A stretch of DNA of 64,000 nucleotides from M2408 sp046303515 (GTDB taxonomy: Bacteria; Bacteroidota; Bacteroidia; Flavobacteriales_D; Crocinitomicaceae): contig JBKCGI010000158.1 in NCBI GenBank assembly GCA_046303515.1, positions 18,975-82,974 on the forward strand, read 5' to 3'. Under the pieces are notes generated by a model. That model did not search any database, was not told the origin of the DNA, and saw nothing but the letters and a program-made list of their open reading frames with translations. The translations under genes and the position numbers were made by a program. Every line of letters begins with the position of its first letter. Position 1 is the stretch's first letter. Shown here in pieces: positions 15,592-24,335 of this stretch.

Positions 15592-17145
15592 TCAAGCAAA
15601 AATATTATTTACTTGATTCTTCAAAATTAAGCTTTCAAAAGATTTACGTTGTGCTTTAGCTTGTGCCCAACTAATGAAATCAAAATATTCATAGGCGACA
15701 CGTTTCATGTTTGAATCTTCAATTTGAGATAAATTGAGGTAAAAATCATTCCACAAATCTTCACGGTCAAGTTCACTGTTGATTTTAGAAATTTTGGTCA
15801 CGAATTTTAAAAAATGCTGTTCGAAATCATACAAGCGATTTCTACTTTTAAGGTATTTAGACGTCGAGCGAATCACGTAAGGCATAAAGTCCGTATTTTT
15901 CATTTCAAAATGAATCAAAAGGCAAAGTAAATGCGCGAAGGAAACAATATCCTCTTGTTGATCTAAATTGCTATTGTTTAAAATGTGATTTATCGACTTT
16001 AAAGCCAAATGGTACTCTCCAACTGAAAAGTATATACTAGCTATTTTAAAATGGAAAAAAGCTTTTCTATTCTCGCTGAGTTTATCCTCATAAAGAATAA
16101 GTCCATTTTCTACCAATGGGAAAAGTTGCAGTGCTTCTTTGTTTTTTCCTTCCAGTGCTAAAATTGTCAGTTCAATACTATAAAAATTAGCAAATAATTT
16201 GATCTGTAAATCCTCATTTTTACTAAATTCTTCATTAACACTTATGGCTTTCAATTTCGAACGTAACAATTTGATTTCATCCTTTTTCTGAATCCTATAG
16301 GCTACATAAATTGTATTGCTTAAGGTTGAAATATATTTTGAGATTTGATTTTTCATTTCCTCAGAATTTTCCTCAATCAAATGAATATTTTTTTCAAGGT
16401 GTGAAAAGCAATCTTGAAAAGAATTAGTAGCAAAATAATAAGCACTATAAATGTGATTGATTAAATACTCAGTATCAAAAAACAACTCTTCTTCTCTTGA
16501 GGATAAGACCAATTCATCAATGATTTCTTTAAAATGAAGCAAATCTTCTTCACTTCGTGAAATTCCCTTGGAAGAAAGTAAAGCAAATAATTTTGTTTTT
16601 AAATTCCATATCTTATCATAGGCCAAACTTTTTTGATGGAATTCAATATCATTTTTCAACATTAAATTTAAATCTAAAGTGCTTAAATTTCCTTGACTTT
16701 CATATATTTTTTTAAGCTTTAAATTAATCTCAGAAAGTAAATTGAATTTATTGTTTTTTTGGGCTAATTTTTCTGCGGATTTAAGTTGTTTGATGCTTTG
16801 GTTATACAATGATTTTTGATAAAGAATTTCAGCACTATTTAACAATTTATATATTTGAGCGTCGATCGAATTTGAGGAGTGAAAATTATCTAGGGCATTT
16901 ATAATATGGTCGTATAATCGCTTTTTTGTGATTGAGAATTTATTCAAAAAGGCTTCGTTTTTAAAATGCTCGAAAATTTTAGATTCATTATATTCATCCA
17001 TTAATTCAATATAATCAAACAAGATAATATAATTATTTTCCTCACCGATGGTATGTCTTGATGAAAAAACTTTAAAATAGCGTTTTTCAGATTTAGACAT
17101 GTGTTTAATCAAGTCGTGAAGTGTATCTTTTATTTTGTTAGACAT
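15592..17145 (-). CDS. Hypothetical helical-repeat (TPR-like) protein
   Basis: A 517-residue all-helical protein with no signal peptide or membrane helix. The N-terminal 80 residues (DTLHDLIKHMSKSEKRYFKVFSS is split by a helix break) look like a separate small helical domain. The rest contains irregular TPR-like helix pairs, for example SLYNQSIKQLKSAEKLA near 113-129 and VGEYHLALKSINHIL. Such cytoplasmic proteins are common in Flavobacteriales but have no assigned function. It ends 9 bases from the convergent DUF547 gene. Confidence 0.7.
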   Translation of the reverse strand: MSNKIKDTLHDLIKHMSKSEKRYFKVFSSRHTIGEENNYIILFDYIELMDEYNESKIFEHFKNEAFLNKFSITKKRLYDHIINALDNFHSSNSIDAQIYKLLNSAEILYQKSLYNQSIKQLKSAEKLAQKNNKFNLLSEINLKLKKIYESQGNLSTLDLNLMLKNDIEFHQKSLAYDKIWNLKTKLFALLSSKGISRSEEDLLHFKEIIDELVLSSREEELFFDTEYLINHIYSAYYFATNSFQDCFSHLEKNIHLIEENSEEMKNQISKYISTLSNTIYVAYRIQKKDEIKLLRSKLKAISVNEEFSKNEDLQIKLFANFYSIELTILALEGKNKEALQLFPLVENGLILYEDKLSENRKAFFHFKIASIYFSVGEYHLALKSINHILNNSNLDQQEDIVSFAHLLCLLIHFEMKNTDFMPYVIRSTSKYLKSRNRLYDFEQHFLKFVTKISKINSELDREDLWNDFYLNLSQIEDSNMKRVAYEYFDFISWAQAKAQRKSFESLILKNQVNNIFA

Positions 17146-17293
17146 GTGTAATATTCGTTAGTTTCTTAATAACGAAAATACAAATACATATGATACCATT
17201 TCCAAGAAAAACTTAAACTATCGTTTTTATTGAGTAAACTGTAAGTAAGGAAAAATCAATATTTTGATTAGTATAAATTTAAAAAGTTTAGAG

Positions 17294-17320
17294 CAAAAAA
17301 ACACCGATTAAAAACCGGTG
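17294..17320 (-). terminator. Terminator of the kinase/lipoprotein transcript
   Basis: On the minus strand a 5-base GC stem (CACCG and CGGTG) with an A/T loop is followed by T7. It begins 11 bases after the stop of the small lipoprotein gene. Confidence 0.8.
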
Positions 17321-17330
17321 TATATCTTAT

Positions 17331-17609
17331 TTAGCCTTTGCCTTTTTTCTTGGTTGCATCTGGATCGTTGTTTGGATCAGTAATTGAACCATCTCCTGAA
17401 GTATCACCAGCACCTGTATTTGTATCTACTGAACCACCTGATGAATTTGCAGCTTTTTCAATTCCTTCATCCTGACTTTTATCATCAGAACCATCCTTCC
17501 ATTCAACATCAGAAAAACATCCGTGAGTTCTAGGCGAAATAACCTCTTTCTGACAAGAAGTTACAGCTAAAAGCGACAGCCCAAAAACGATATATGTTAT
17601 TTTTTTCAT
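17331..17609 (-). CDS. Small low-complexity lipoprotein
   Basis: A 92-residue lipoprotein. The signal peptide ends LAVTSC (Cys19). The mature part is acidic and rich in Gly, Ser, Asp and Thr (for example NTGAGDTSGDGSITDP), ending in a basic KKKGKG tail. No fold can be named. The start at 17609 was chosen because an upstream in-frame ATG (17636) lies inside a -7 box. It follows the histidine kinase by 43 bases but has its own promoter, so it could be a target or partner of that sensor. Confidence 0.7.
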   Translation of the reverse strand: MKKITYIVFGLSLLAVTSCQKEVISPRTHGCFSDVEWKDGSDDKSQDEGIEKAANSSGGSVDTNTGAGDTSGDGSITDPNNDPDATKKKGKG

Positions 17610-17633
17610 GTACTTGAATATCAAACTACATAG

Positions 17634-17641
17634 CAAATATA
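17634..17641 (-). promoter_or_regulatory. -7 box TATATTTG of the small lipoprotein gene
   Basis: On the minus strand TATATTTG matches TAnnTTTG and ends 24 bases before the ATG at 17609. It rules out the ATG at 17636. Confidence 0.55.
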
Positions 17642-17652
17642 TAAATTCTTTT

Positions 17653-20601
17653 TTAATCTACCAAATTATTTAAGGGAATTTTGATTAAAACCCTCGTTCC
17701 ATTGATTAAACGGTTTTCATCCTCTATTTGGAAGGGACCATCAAGTTCAAAATCTTGACGTGACAGTTTGTTCAAGAGATTTATCCTTTTTGCAGTAATT
17801 TCCATGCCTTGCGACTTATGATCACCTGCTGAAAGTCCTTTTTTGGCCATACTGTTTTCGATCCCAATTCCATTATCCTCAATCGACACAATTATTTTAT
17901 CATTTTCTTGTTTTAAAATTATTTTGATGAGACCTTTTCTTTCTGTGATAGGCAAAATTCCATGAATAATACTGTTTTCTACAAAAGGTTGGAACAACAT
18001 AGCGGGAACCTCAATTGATTCCAAATCAATATCTCCAGTTTCTATCTGGTAATCGAATCTGTCTTTAAAGCGCATAGATTCCAATGAAAGATATAATTCT
18101 AATCGTTCAATTTCTTGTTGAAGTGTCACTTGATTATTGTTTTCACTTGAGGAATCTAAATTTTTTCGAATTAATTTGGCAAAATTGGTGAGGTATTTAT
18201 TCGCAGAATATTTATCCTGTGTATTGATAAAATATTGAATTGAATTTAGTGAATTGAAGATAAAATGTCTGTTCATACTCGCATTTAAAGACTGCTGTTC
18301 CAAAGTCATCAATTTGGTTTTATATTCCAAAGATTCTTGATAACGTTTTGCTCGCTCTCTATTAATTCTAAAATTAAAATAAGCATAAACAAGTCCTGAA
18401 ACAACTAATAAAGTGATCGAAATGAACCACCAAGTCAAATAGAATACCGGTTTAATATGAATTTCTAACTGATATTCTTTTGAAAAGGTATTTAAGCCAT
18501 TTCTTGCTCTGATGTGCAAAGTGTATGTTCCAGAAGGCAAATTGGATAAGTTAACCAAACTAGAGTTAAAAGTAGAGGTCCATTTTTCATCTAAACCCTC
18601 TAACCAATACTCATATTTTAAGTCTTGATAGTTTTTTAACTGCACTCCATCTAGCTCAATAATTAAATTGTTTTTATTGTGAGGTAAATCTAAATTTGAA
18701 GGAAGTCCAAATGCATTCAAATTTTTTGCATAATCTGTAAAATTATCACTGTCAAAGTTGATTTTAATTCCAATTACATTCAGATCAGGGACAACCGTTT
18801 GCATCTTATCAATAGACTCAGTATTGAAACGCACAAGGCCAGAAGCTGTTCCAAACCACAAAAGACCATTTTTGTCAATTGCGCTTGAATTTATATTCGT
18901 TTCTAAATTAACTACACCTTCTTCAATGCCAAAATGATAAACTTTTGCATTCAGTCTTTTCTGCAAATTTTTTAAAACATACAAACCATTATTTGTACCC
19001 ACAAATAATTTTGAATCATAAAAATTGATAAAGTTGATAAAGTTGGAAGCTGGCAAATCAGATAAAAACATTTTTTTAATCACTTTTCCATCGGTCCAAA
19101 AAAGTCCATCCTCTGTACCAATCCATAAGGCATTATTACCATCTTCCTTCAAAGAATACGTTGTTAATTTGAGATTAAGAAAGCGTTTAAAACTTCCATT
19201 TTTGTACTCAAAAAGTCCACCATCTGTTGCACATATAATTTTACTTTTAAATACAACAATGTTTCTAATTGTACCAACTGAACTGGAACTAAATTTTGGA
19301 GAAAAGGCCTTAACTTGTCCGTTTTTTATGATTGAAATTCCTGATGATCCTCCAACTAAAATCGAACCGTTTTTCAAATGATAAAAGCAGGTAACTTTTG
19401 TTCCGGGTGCCCCTTGTGCTTCATTAAATTCTTCCGTTTTAGTGAGATTGGTTTTAAATAAGCCATTGGCGGTTCCAATCCAAATATTTTGCTGTGCATC
19501 CCGCGTCGACGACCAAATACAATTTTTCTTCAGCGGCAAATCTTGAAAGTTAATTCCATTATAGATAATCTCGCCATTGTCGTAGGATCCAAATAAAATA
19601 GTGTTTTTATCCAACGCTAATGTACTTGTAATTAGATCACTAGAAATACCATTCCTCTTACTGAAATATACCATTTGAGTACCGGCAAAGCGAAATAAGC
19701 CTTTTCCATCAGAGCCAATCCAAATTGTGCCATTTTTATCTTCATAAACTAGATTACAAGCATTAAACGGCAGTCCGAGCTCCTCGTTTATGATTTCAAT
19801 TTGGCCATTCGCTTTTTTAAAAATCACACCATCTGCGCAACTCGACCAAAAATTACCTTTCGAATCAAATAAACAAGAGTTTAAATAAACCTGTGATAAT
19901 AGTTTATTTTCAATTTCAAATTTTTTCTCATTTGGCTTAAAAATAATTACATCGCCCTCAGTAGTAGTTAGATAAAGTTGACTTTGATGCAATGATATTC
20001 CTGTTAAATTGAGTTCCTGCTCATTTTTAATTTTGATGAAAGATTTTAAATCTTGCGTTTTCACTAAACCTGCTCGCGTGGCTATATACAAAGTGTTATT
20101 GAAAATTTCTAAATCACGTACACGATTTAAATCATCAGTCGTCAATGGAATAGGGAAAAGTTTATTTTTCTCCAATACATACAATCCATTACCGTTTGTT
20201 GCGATAATGATCTTATTTTGAAAGGCTAAAATTTTACTAACATCAATATTTTTGAATTTTTCACCAAAAGACCAGGTGTTAAATTTGCTTCCTTTGTATA
20301 GTGATAACCCGCCACGATGACCAATCCACAATTTATCATTTTGAGAAAAAAGGGCAGTAATTCGATTGTTTAAAATTCCATCTTCTGTCGAAAAATTTTG
20401 AAAGGATACACCATTGAAGCGACTTAATCCACCTAAAGTTCCAATCCACAAGTATCCATTTTTATCTTCTGTAATTGCTTTAACTTGAGTTTGAGCCAAT
20501 CCTTGCGGAATGGAATAATTTGTAAATGAATAACTTTGACTGAGACCTATTCTAAAAGTTAAAACAAAAAGTAAAAGAATAAAAATTCTCATTTTAAGCA
20601 T
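17653..20601 (-). CDS. Propeller sensor histidine kinase, LytS type
   Basis: A 982-residue inner-membrane sensor. A signal peptide (to about residue 21) is followed by repeated propeller blades (GYLWIGTLGGLSRFNG, GTIWIGSDGKGLFRF, GLLWFGTASGLVRFN) to about 610. A Y_Y_Y domain at about 650-715 contains YEYWLEGLDEKW and PSGTYTLHIRARNG. One membrane helix lies at about 730-752. The kinase domain has HFIFNSLNSIQYF with phospho-acceptor His at about 779, then FVENSIIHG and EDNGIGIENS for ATP binding. The start overlaps the upstream LytTR regulator gene by 8 bases, so the pair is translated together. The ligand is unknown. Confidence 0.93.
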   Translation of the reverse strand: MLKMRIFILLLFVLTFRIGLSQSYSFTNYSIPQGLAQTQVKAITEDKNGYLWIGTLGGLSRFNGVSFQNFSTEDGILNNRITALFSQNDKLWIGHRGGLSLYKGSKFNTWSFGEKFKNIDVSKILAFQNKIIIATNGNGLYVLEKNKLFPIPLTTDDLNRVRDLEIFNNTLYIATRAGLVKTQDLKSFIKIKNEQELNLTGISLHQSQLYLTTTEGDVIIFKPNEKKFEIENKLLSQVYLNSCLFDSKGNFWSSCADGVIFKKANGQIEIINEELGLPFNACNLVYEDKNGTIWIGSDGKGLFRFAGTQMVYFSKRNGISSDLITSTLALDKNTILFGSYDNGEIIYNGINFQDLPLKKNCIWSSTRDAQQNIWIGTANGLFKTNLTKTEEFNEAQGAPGTKVTCFYHLKNGSILVGGSSGISIIKNGQVKAFSPKFSSSSVGTIRNIVVFKSKIICATDGGLFEYKNGSFKRFLNLKLTTYSLKEDGNNALWIGTEDGLFWTDGKVIKKMFLSDLPASNFINFINFYDSKLFVGTNNGLYVLKNLQKRLNAKVYHFGIEEGVVNLETNINSSAIDKNGLLWFGTASGLVRFNTESIDKMQTVVPDLNVIGIKINFDSDNFTDYAKNLNAFGLPSNLDLPHNKNNLIIELDGVQLKNYQDLKYEYWLEGLDEKWTSTFNSSLVNLSNLPSGTYTLHIRARNGLNTFSKEYQLEIHIKPVFYLTWWFISITLLVVSGLVYAYFNFRINRERAKRYQESLEYKTKLMTLEQQSLNASMNRHFIFNSLNSIQYFINTQDKYSANKYLTNFAKLIRKNLDSSSENNNQVTLQQEIERLELYLSLESMRFKDRFDYQIETGDIDLESIEVPAMLFQPFVENSIIHGILPITERKGLIKIILKQENDKIIVSIEDNGIGIENSMAKKGLSAGDHKSQGMEITAKRINLLNKLSRQDFELDGPFQIEDENRLINGTRVLIKIPLNNLVD

Positions 20602-21373
20602 TGTCTTTTAACATTTTTACAAATTCAGTTACGCGGTTTCTTGCCACGGGAACTTTTAAACCGCCTTTTAACACTGCAAAATGTCCATCTTCATTTAAAT
20701 ATTCGGTCAAGCGACTCAAATTAATAATATGTGATTTGTGTACCCTGAAAAATTTACTTGGATCTAAAATATGCTCGTAAATTTTTAAAGTTCGCGTATC
20801 TAAATAACGTGTGCCGTCTTCAAAATAAATTGTAGTGCAATTGCCATTTGCCTCTAAATGAGTGATCGTATTGTCTTCTACAATTTTTAGTCCTTTGGTA
20901 TGACTAATTGCGATTCTATTTGTCTTTTTATTGTGCAATAAAGTCTGCGACAAATCCTTTAGTGAACGAAAATAGGTAACAAAATTTTGAGGATCATCAG
21001 AGAATAGTTTTTTGGCCTCAACAATCTTTTCTACAGCCGTTTTTAAATCGTCTATATCAATTGGTTTCAATAAATAATAAACGGCACTAGCATTAAATGC
21101 CTTGATAGCATAATCTTTAAAAGCGGTTACAAAAACCACCAAAAAATCTTTGTTTTCAACCTCTTCAAGTAACTCAAAACCTTCTGCACCACTTGGCATT
21201 CGGATATCCAAAAACACAACATCTGGTTTTGAAGTTTCGATTATCGCTTTGGCTTGTTCTTTGCCTGAAGCCTCACCAATCACTTCAATATCAGGACAGT
21301 AATCGTTCAGTAACATTTGAAGATTTTTACGTGCAAATTCTTCGTCGTCTATGATAAGTGCTCTCAGATTCAT
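20594..21373 (-). CDS. LytTR-family response regulator
   Basis: A 259-residue two-component regulator. The receiver domain (about 1-125) has the acidic pair Asp9-Asp10, phospho-acceptor Asp56 in VVFLDIRMP, and the conserved Lys in YYLLKPID. The C-terminal LytTR DNA-binding domain (about 150-259) contains ITHLEANGNCTTIYFEDG and FRVHKSHIINLSRL. It is the first gene of the operon with the propeller kinase. A short dyad, TTTAAG-N5-CTTAAA at 21383-21399, lies 10 bases upstream and could be an autoregulatory site. This is the normal partner of LytS-type kinases. Confidence 0.95.
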   Translation of the reverse strand: MNLRALIIDDEEFARKNLQMLLNDYCPDIEVIGEASGKEQAKAIIETSKPDVVFLDIRMPSGAEGFELLEEVENKDFLVVFVTAFKDYAIKAFNASAVYYLLKPIDIDDLKTAVEKIVEAKKLFSDDPQNFVTYFRSLKDLSQTLLHNKKTNRIAISHTKGLKIVEDNTITHLEANGNCTTIYFEDGTRYLDTRTLKIYEHILDPSKFFRVHKSHIINLSRLTEYLNEDGHFAVLKGGLKVPVARNRVTEFVKMLKDNA

Positions 21374-21570
21374 AATTATAGTTTTAAGTGTTGCTTAAAT
21401 GTAGGATTTAAAATTAGAATTAATTTTTGAAATACTACACTTCAATCAATTAAAAAACACTTAATGGTAATTTCATAACAGTTTAATAAATGATTTTACC
21501 CTTTTAAGTTATTTTTTTCGAGGGAGAAAAATATGGCTGTAAATTAGCAACATAAACTAAAGGAATATTT

Positions 21571-21667
21571 ATGAAAAATCTTACTCAAAAAAACATTTGT
21601 TTCGCTTGGATTTTTATTGATAATGGAAATTGATTTATGCGAAACTATATCAAATTTAAATAAATGA
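21571..21667 (+). pseudogene. Possible frameshifted mini-gene (about 31 residues)
   Basis: This sits in the otherwise empty 21374-21700 gap. An ATG follows AAAGGA at good spacing. The frame as written stops after 20 residues. Dropping one A from the A7 run at 21587-21593 instead gives 31 residues starting MKNLTQKTFVSLGFLLI, a signal-peptide-like start, and ending at 21667. A -7-like TAAATTAG (21540-21547) lies upstream and a terminator directly downstream. It may be a remnant of a secreted protein, a real peptide with slippage, or a sequencing error. Confidence 0.35.
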
Positions 21668-21674
21668 ATGAATT

Positions 21675-21702
21675 AAGACTTGCAATTTGCAGGTCTTTTT
21701 TT
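21675..21702 (+). terminator. Rho-independent terminator
   Basis: AAGACTTGCA and TGCAGGTCTT form a nearly perfect stem (one G-T pair) followed by T7. It ends a plus-strand transcript coming from the 21374-21670 gap, and its T-run reaches the tail of the convergent small membrane protein gene. Confidence 0.75.
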
Positions 21703-21946
21703 ATGCCTTTTTTGCGAAAATTCCTTTTAAGAAATTTAGAATTTGCTTTCTAAAAATGAACATGATAATCAAATATGGAATAATCATTAAATAAATGATA
21801 CCAGAATTGATATTTGACCCAAAGGAAGATTCATCCATTTCTGAACCTTGTTCAGCAACCAGCTTGCATTGAGAGCAACCTTGCGCCAAGATATTTTGAC
21901 CAAAGAAAATGATCGTCAAAAATGCGAAAAAAAGTTTCTTTTTCAT
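21701..21946 (-). CDS. Small exported membrane protein with a CxxC motif
   Basis: An 81-residue protein with a signal peptide (MKKKLFFAFLTIIFFGQNILAQ). A CSQCK motif follows at the mature N-terminus (Cys24 and Cys27), then a second hydrophobic helix (GIIYLMIIPYLIIMFIF) and a basic tail. The CxxC would face the periplasm and could be redox active or bind metal. Similar small proteins are common in Bacteroidetes but I know no assigned function. Confidence 0.7.
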   Translation of the reverse strand: MKKKLFFAFLTIIFFGQNILAQGCSQCKLVAEQGSEMDESSFGSNINSGIIYLMIIPYLIIMFIFRKQILNFLKGIFAKKA

Positions 21947-21999
21947 AGCACAAAATTACCTAAAAATATTGTATTAATTTTACACAAAAATTAAAAATT

Positions 22000-22590
22000 A
22001 TGTTTAAATTTTTCACTGGTTTCAATTTCAATGATATGTTAAAAGCAACAATAGTTTTGTTTGCGGTTATTGATGTAATTGGTTCAATACCAACAATATT
22101 GAAAATTAAAGAACGATCTGGTGAAATTCATTCCTTTCAAGCAAGTATCGTTGCCTTAGGAATCATGATTGGCTTTTTGATTTTTGGAGAAAGTATTCTT
22201 CAGTTATTTGGTGTTGATGTGAAATCTTTTGCTGTTGCTGGTTCTATTCTTTTATTTGCTTTAAGTGCTGAAATGATATTAGGTGTAAAATTATTCAACG
22301 ACCACGGAACGAGCAAAACAGCAAGTATTGTTCCGTTGGCTTTTCCTATATTAGCTGGAGCAGGAACCATGACCACCTTGATATCTTTACGTGCTGAATT
22401 TGAATACATCAATATCGTCCTTGCAATTTTAATTAATATTGCAATCGTTTACATTGTATTAAAATTAAGTGCTCGAATCGAACGACTATTAGGGGAAGGA
22501 GGAATCGAGATTTTGAAAAAAGTTTTTGGAATAATTCTTTTAGCAATCGCTGTGAAATTATTTACAACCAATATTAAAGCTTTATTTTAA
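22000..22590 (+). CDS. MarC family integral membrane protein
   Basis: A 196-residue protein with about six membrane helices. It has the family's early motif AVIDVIGSIPT and the mid-protein IVPLAFPILAGAGTMTT. MarC proteins are inner-membrane proteins once linked to antibiotic resistance; their transport role is not established. Length is typical. The end overlaps the convergent coiled-coil gene by 9 bases. Confidence 0.93.
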   Translation: MFKFFTGFNFNDMLKATIVLFAVIDVIGSIPTILKIKERSGEIHSFQASIVALGIMIGFLIFGESILQLFGVDVKSFAVAGSILLFALSAEMILGVKLFNDHGTSKTASIVPLAFPILAGAGTMTTLISLRAEFEYINIVLAILINIAIVYIVLKLSARIERLLGEGGIEILKKVFGIILLAIAVKLFTTNIKALF

Positions 22591-23247
22591 ACTTTTCATT
22601 TTACGTTCTGTCTCCGCAACTTTTTCTTGTTGTGTTTTGATAGATGCTTTTTGCTTATCTTGGTTACTAACGTTTTCTTTGATTTTATTCTCCGCCTCAG
22701 CAATTTTGCGTTTGTAATCTTCAATGTCTTCCTCTAAATTTTTCTTGTCCTTCTCTAATCCTCTTTGCGTTTTTTCGAGATCTGACAAGTCATCTTTATT
22801 TTTCTCCAACTCAGTTTCAACACATTTCATTCCTGTTTCTTTGGCAAACTGTGTAATTCTCTCAGTCATTGCTTTAAATTGCTCTGAATGTTCTCTGCTT
22901 GATAAATAGGCTCCACCTAAATCTATTGCAAATGCCACTTTAAAATTTCCTTCTGAAACAGTGATTATTCTAGCAAAAGCATCAAATGGTTTTGGACCCA
23001 TGAATTTTGTCGTACCTTGCGTCATGGTATATTCGTCGCCTTTTGAATCAAATTTTCCGTTCCAATCTTTCAATTCACTCTTCAATTGTTTTTCAATAAT
23101 ATCCTTATTCCCATAAGGAATTGTAACAACGATTGAATTTTTTGAACCTAAAGCAAAGGATTGAATTTCTTCACTTAGGCGCACATCGTTTTGGGCAAAA
23201 ACAGTAATTGAAACAAAAGCTAACAAGCTTAAAAAGAGATTTTTCAT
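22582..23247 (-). CDS. Exported protein with C-terminal coiled coil
   Basis: A 221-residue protein with a signal peptide (MKNLFLSLLAFVSITVFAQ). A globular segment at about 20-140 (SIVVTIPYGNKDIIEKQL) precedes a long charged coiled coil from about 145 to the end (LEKDKKNLEEDIEDYKRK). The start at 23247 was chosen because the longer frame to 23298 adds 17 residues that do not fit a signal peptide. It follows the Spy-like sensor gene by 64 bases and may belong to that operon. Function unknown; periplasmic. Confidence 0.7.
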   Translation of the reverse strand: MKNLFLSLLAFVSITVFAQNDVRLSEEIQSFALGSKNSIVVTIPYGNKDIIEKQLKSELKDWNGKFDSKGDEYTMTQGTTKFMGPKPFDAFARIITVSEGNFKVAFAIDLGGAYLSSREHSEQFKAMTERITQFAKETGMKCVETELEKNKDDLSDLEKTQRGLEKDKKNLEEDIEDYKRKIAEAENKIKENVSNQDKQKASIKTQQEKVAETERKMKSLK

Positions 23248-23293
23248 TTTTATTTTTTTTGTAAAAATAGTAAAAAAATAGCAGCAAAAGATA

Positions 23294-23309
23294 CACAAAT
23301 TTATTTGTG
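23294..23309 (-). repeat. Inverted repeat CACAAAT-TT-ATTTGTG
   Basis: A 7-base perfect inverted repeat with a 2-base centre lies 2 bases beyond the stop of the Spy-like gene. On the minus strand it is followed by TATCTTTT, so it may act as a weak terminator or attenuator before the coiled-coil gene. Confidence 0.4.
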
Positions 23310-23311
23310 CA

Positions 23312-23803
23312 TTATTTCTTTGGTTCTACTTTTTCGTCGCGTCGTTTTTTAAGTTCTTTAACTAATTTTTGCTTAAAATCTTTTTCCACTTTTAATAATT
23401 TTGTGGCTTTTTTATATCCAATTACAGCTGCGATTTTGGTATAATAATCTTTCCGAATAGTTGTTTGGGCGATGTCGTTATCAAAAAGTTTATTTACATT
23501 TTTTTTGAAATCTTCATCTGTAAATGTTTCAACATTATTGGATAAATCGTCGATAACCTTTTTGTTTTCCTTGCGATTGTTTTTTAATTTCAATTCCATT
23601 TCATTGTACACAGGCCAAAATTTTTCACTTTCGGCAACTGTCAAATTCAATTGTTCCGTAATGTATGCAATTTTTAGCTGCTTAATTTTTTCGCCACGCT
23701 TTGGCCCTTTTTCTTGTGCAAATAAATTAATGTTAATGACACTTAAGAGTACGATTATTAAAATTGCACTAATCTTTTTTGAATAATATTTTTTTGTTTT
23801 CAT
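23312..23803 (-). CDS. Spy/CpxP-like periplasmic sensor of an ECF system
   Basis: A 163-residue protein with an uncleaved or cleaved signal (about 1-30, ending NLFAQ). The mature helical part contains AYITEQLNLTVAESEKFWPV and a basic C-terminus. This pattern is typical of the small periplasmic proteins that Bacteroidetes encode next to ECF sigma factors, often labelled sensor of ECF-type sigma factor. It lies 11 bases after the anti-sigma-like gene. Its role as a stress sensor or chaperone is inferred from family and position. Confidence 0.75.
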   Translation of the reverse strand: MKTKKYYSKKISAILIIVLLSVININLFAQEKGPKRGEKIKQLKIAYITEQLNLTVAESEKFWPVYNEMELKLKNNRKENKKVIDDLSNNVETFTDEDFKKNVNKLFDNDIAQTTIRKDYYTKIAAVIGYKKATKLLKVEKDFKQKLVKELKKRRDEKVEPKK

Positions 23804-23814
23804 TTGTTTAAAAT

Positions 23815-24321
23815 TTATTGTGTTATTTCAATTTCTTCGATGTCAAAATCTTCACTGTTCACATAGGAATAAATTTCATCAAAACTGAGTTCGTTTAAAA
23901 TTTCCTCTGAACTTTTATAGCCTTCCAAGGAAGCGATTTGTACATTTTTGTCAATAATATTTTCTTGTTTCAAAATAGGTTTATCCTTGATTACAGTTTG
24001 AGATTTCACATCAATTTCAGGAAGCTCTTCCACCTTAATTTCATCCTCATTTTCTTGGATGTAGTTTTTAATTTCTTCTGAACTTAAATGTGATAATGTT
24101 TCTTTGTTCGAGTTGTTGAAATTCAAGGTTAACAGAATTAAAATTGCCGCTGCAGCGCTTGAAATTGCCCAAAAAAGAGGTTTTAAATAAAACACCTTAG
24201 TACGTGGATGTTTCTTGATTTCTTGCATCATTTGGGCAGAAAATTGCTCAAAGTAAGCAGCATCCATTTGAATCTCCTTTTTAACTTTTATATTTTCTAA
24301 TATGTTATTTTTTGTTTCCAT
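23815..24321 (-). CDS. Membrane anti-sigma factor candidate
   Basis: A 168-residue protein with a 48-residue basic cytoplasmic head (YFEQFSAQMMQEIKKHP), one membrane helix (LFWAISSAAAAILILLTL, about 49-66) and a very acidic periplasmic tail. It sits 14 bases after the ECF sigma gene and before the Spy-like gene, the usual order for a sigma/anti-sigma/sensor unit. The anti-sigma role is inferred from topology and position; no zinc-binding anti-sigma motif is present. Confidence 0.65.
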   Translation of the reverse strand: METKNNILENIKVKKEIQMDAAYFEQFSAQMMQEIKKHPRTKVFYLKPLFWAISSAAAAILILLTLNFNNSNKETLSHLSSEEIKNYIQENEDEIKVEELPEIDVKSQTVIKDKPILKQENIIDKNVQIASLEGYKSSEEILNELSFDEIYSYVNSEDFDIEEIEITQ

Positions 24322-24335
24322 TTGCTTTTTGACAT

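Noticed and set aside
17610..17636. Longer start for the small lipoprotein
   Set aside because: The upstream ATG sits inside the -7 box, and the signal peptide begins properly at 17609.
23472..23786. Plus-strand open frame of 104 codons
   Set aside because: It is the mirror of the Spy-like gene on the other strand; the composition is Phe/Ser/Leu-rich, as expected for an antisense shadow.
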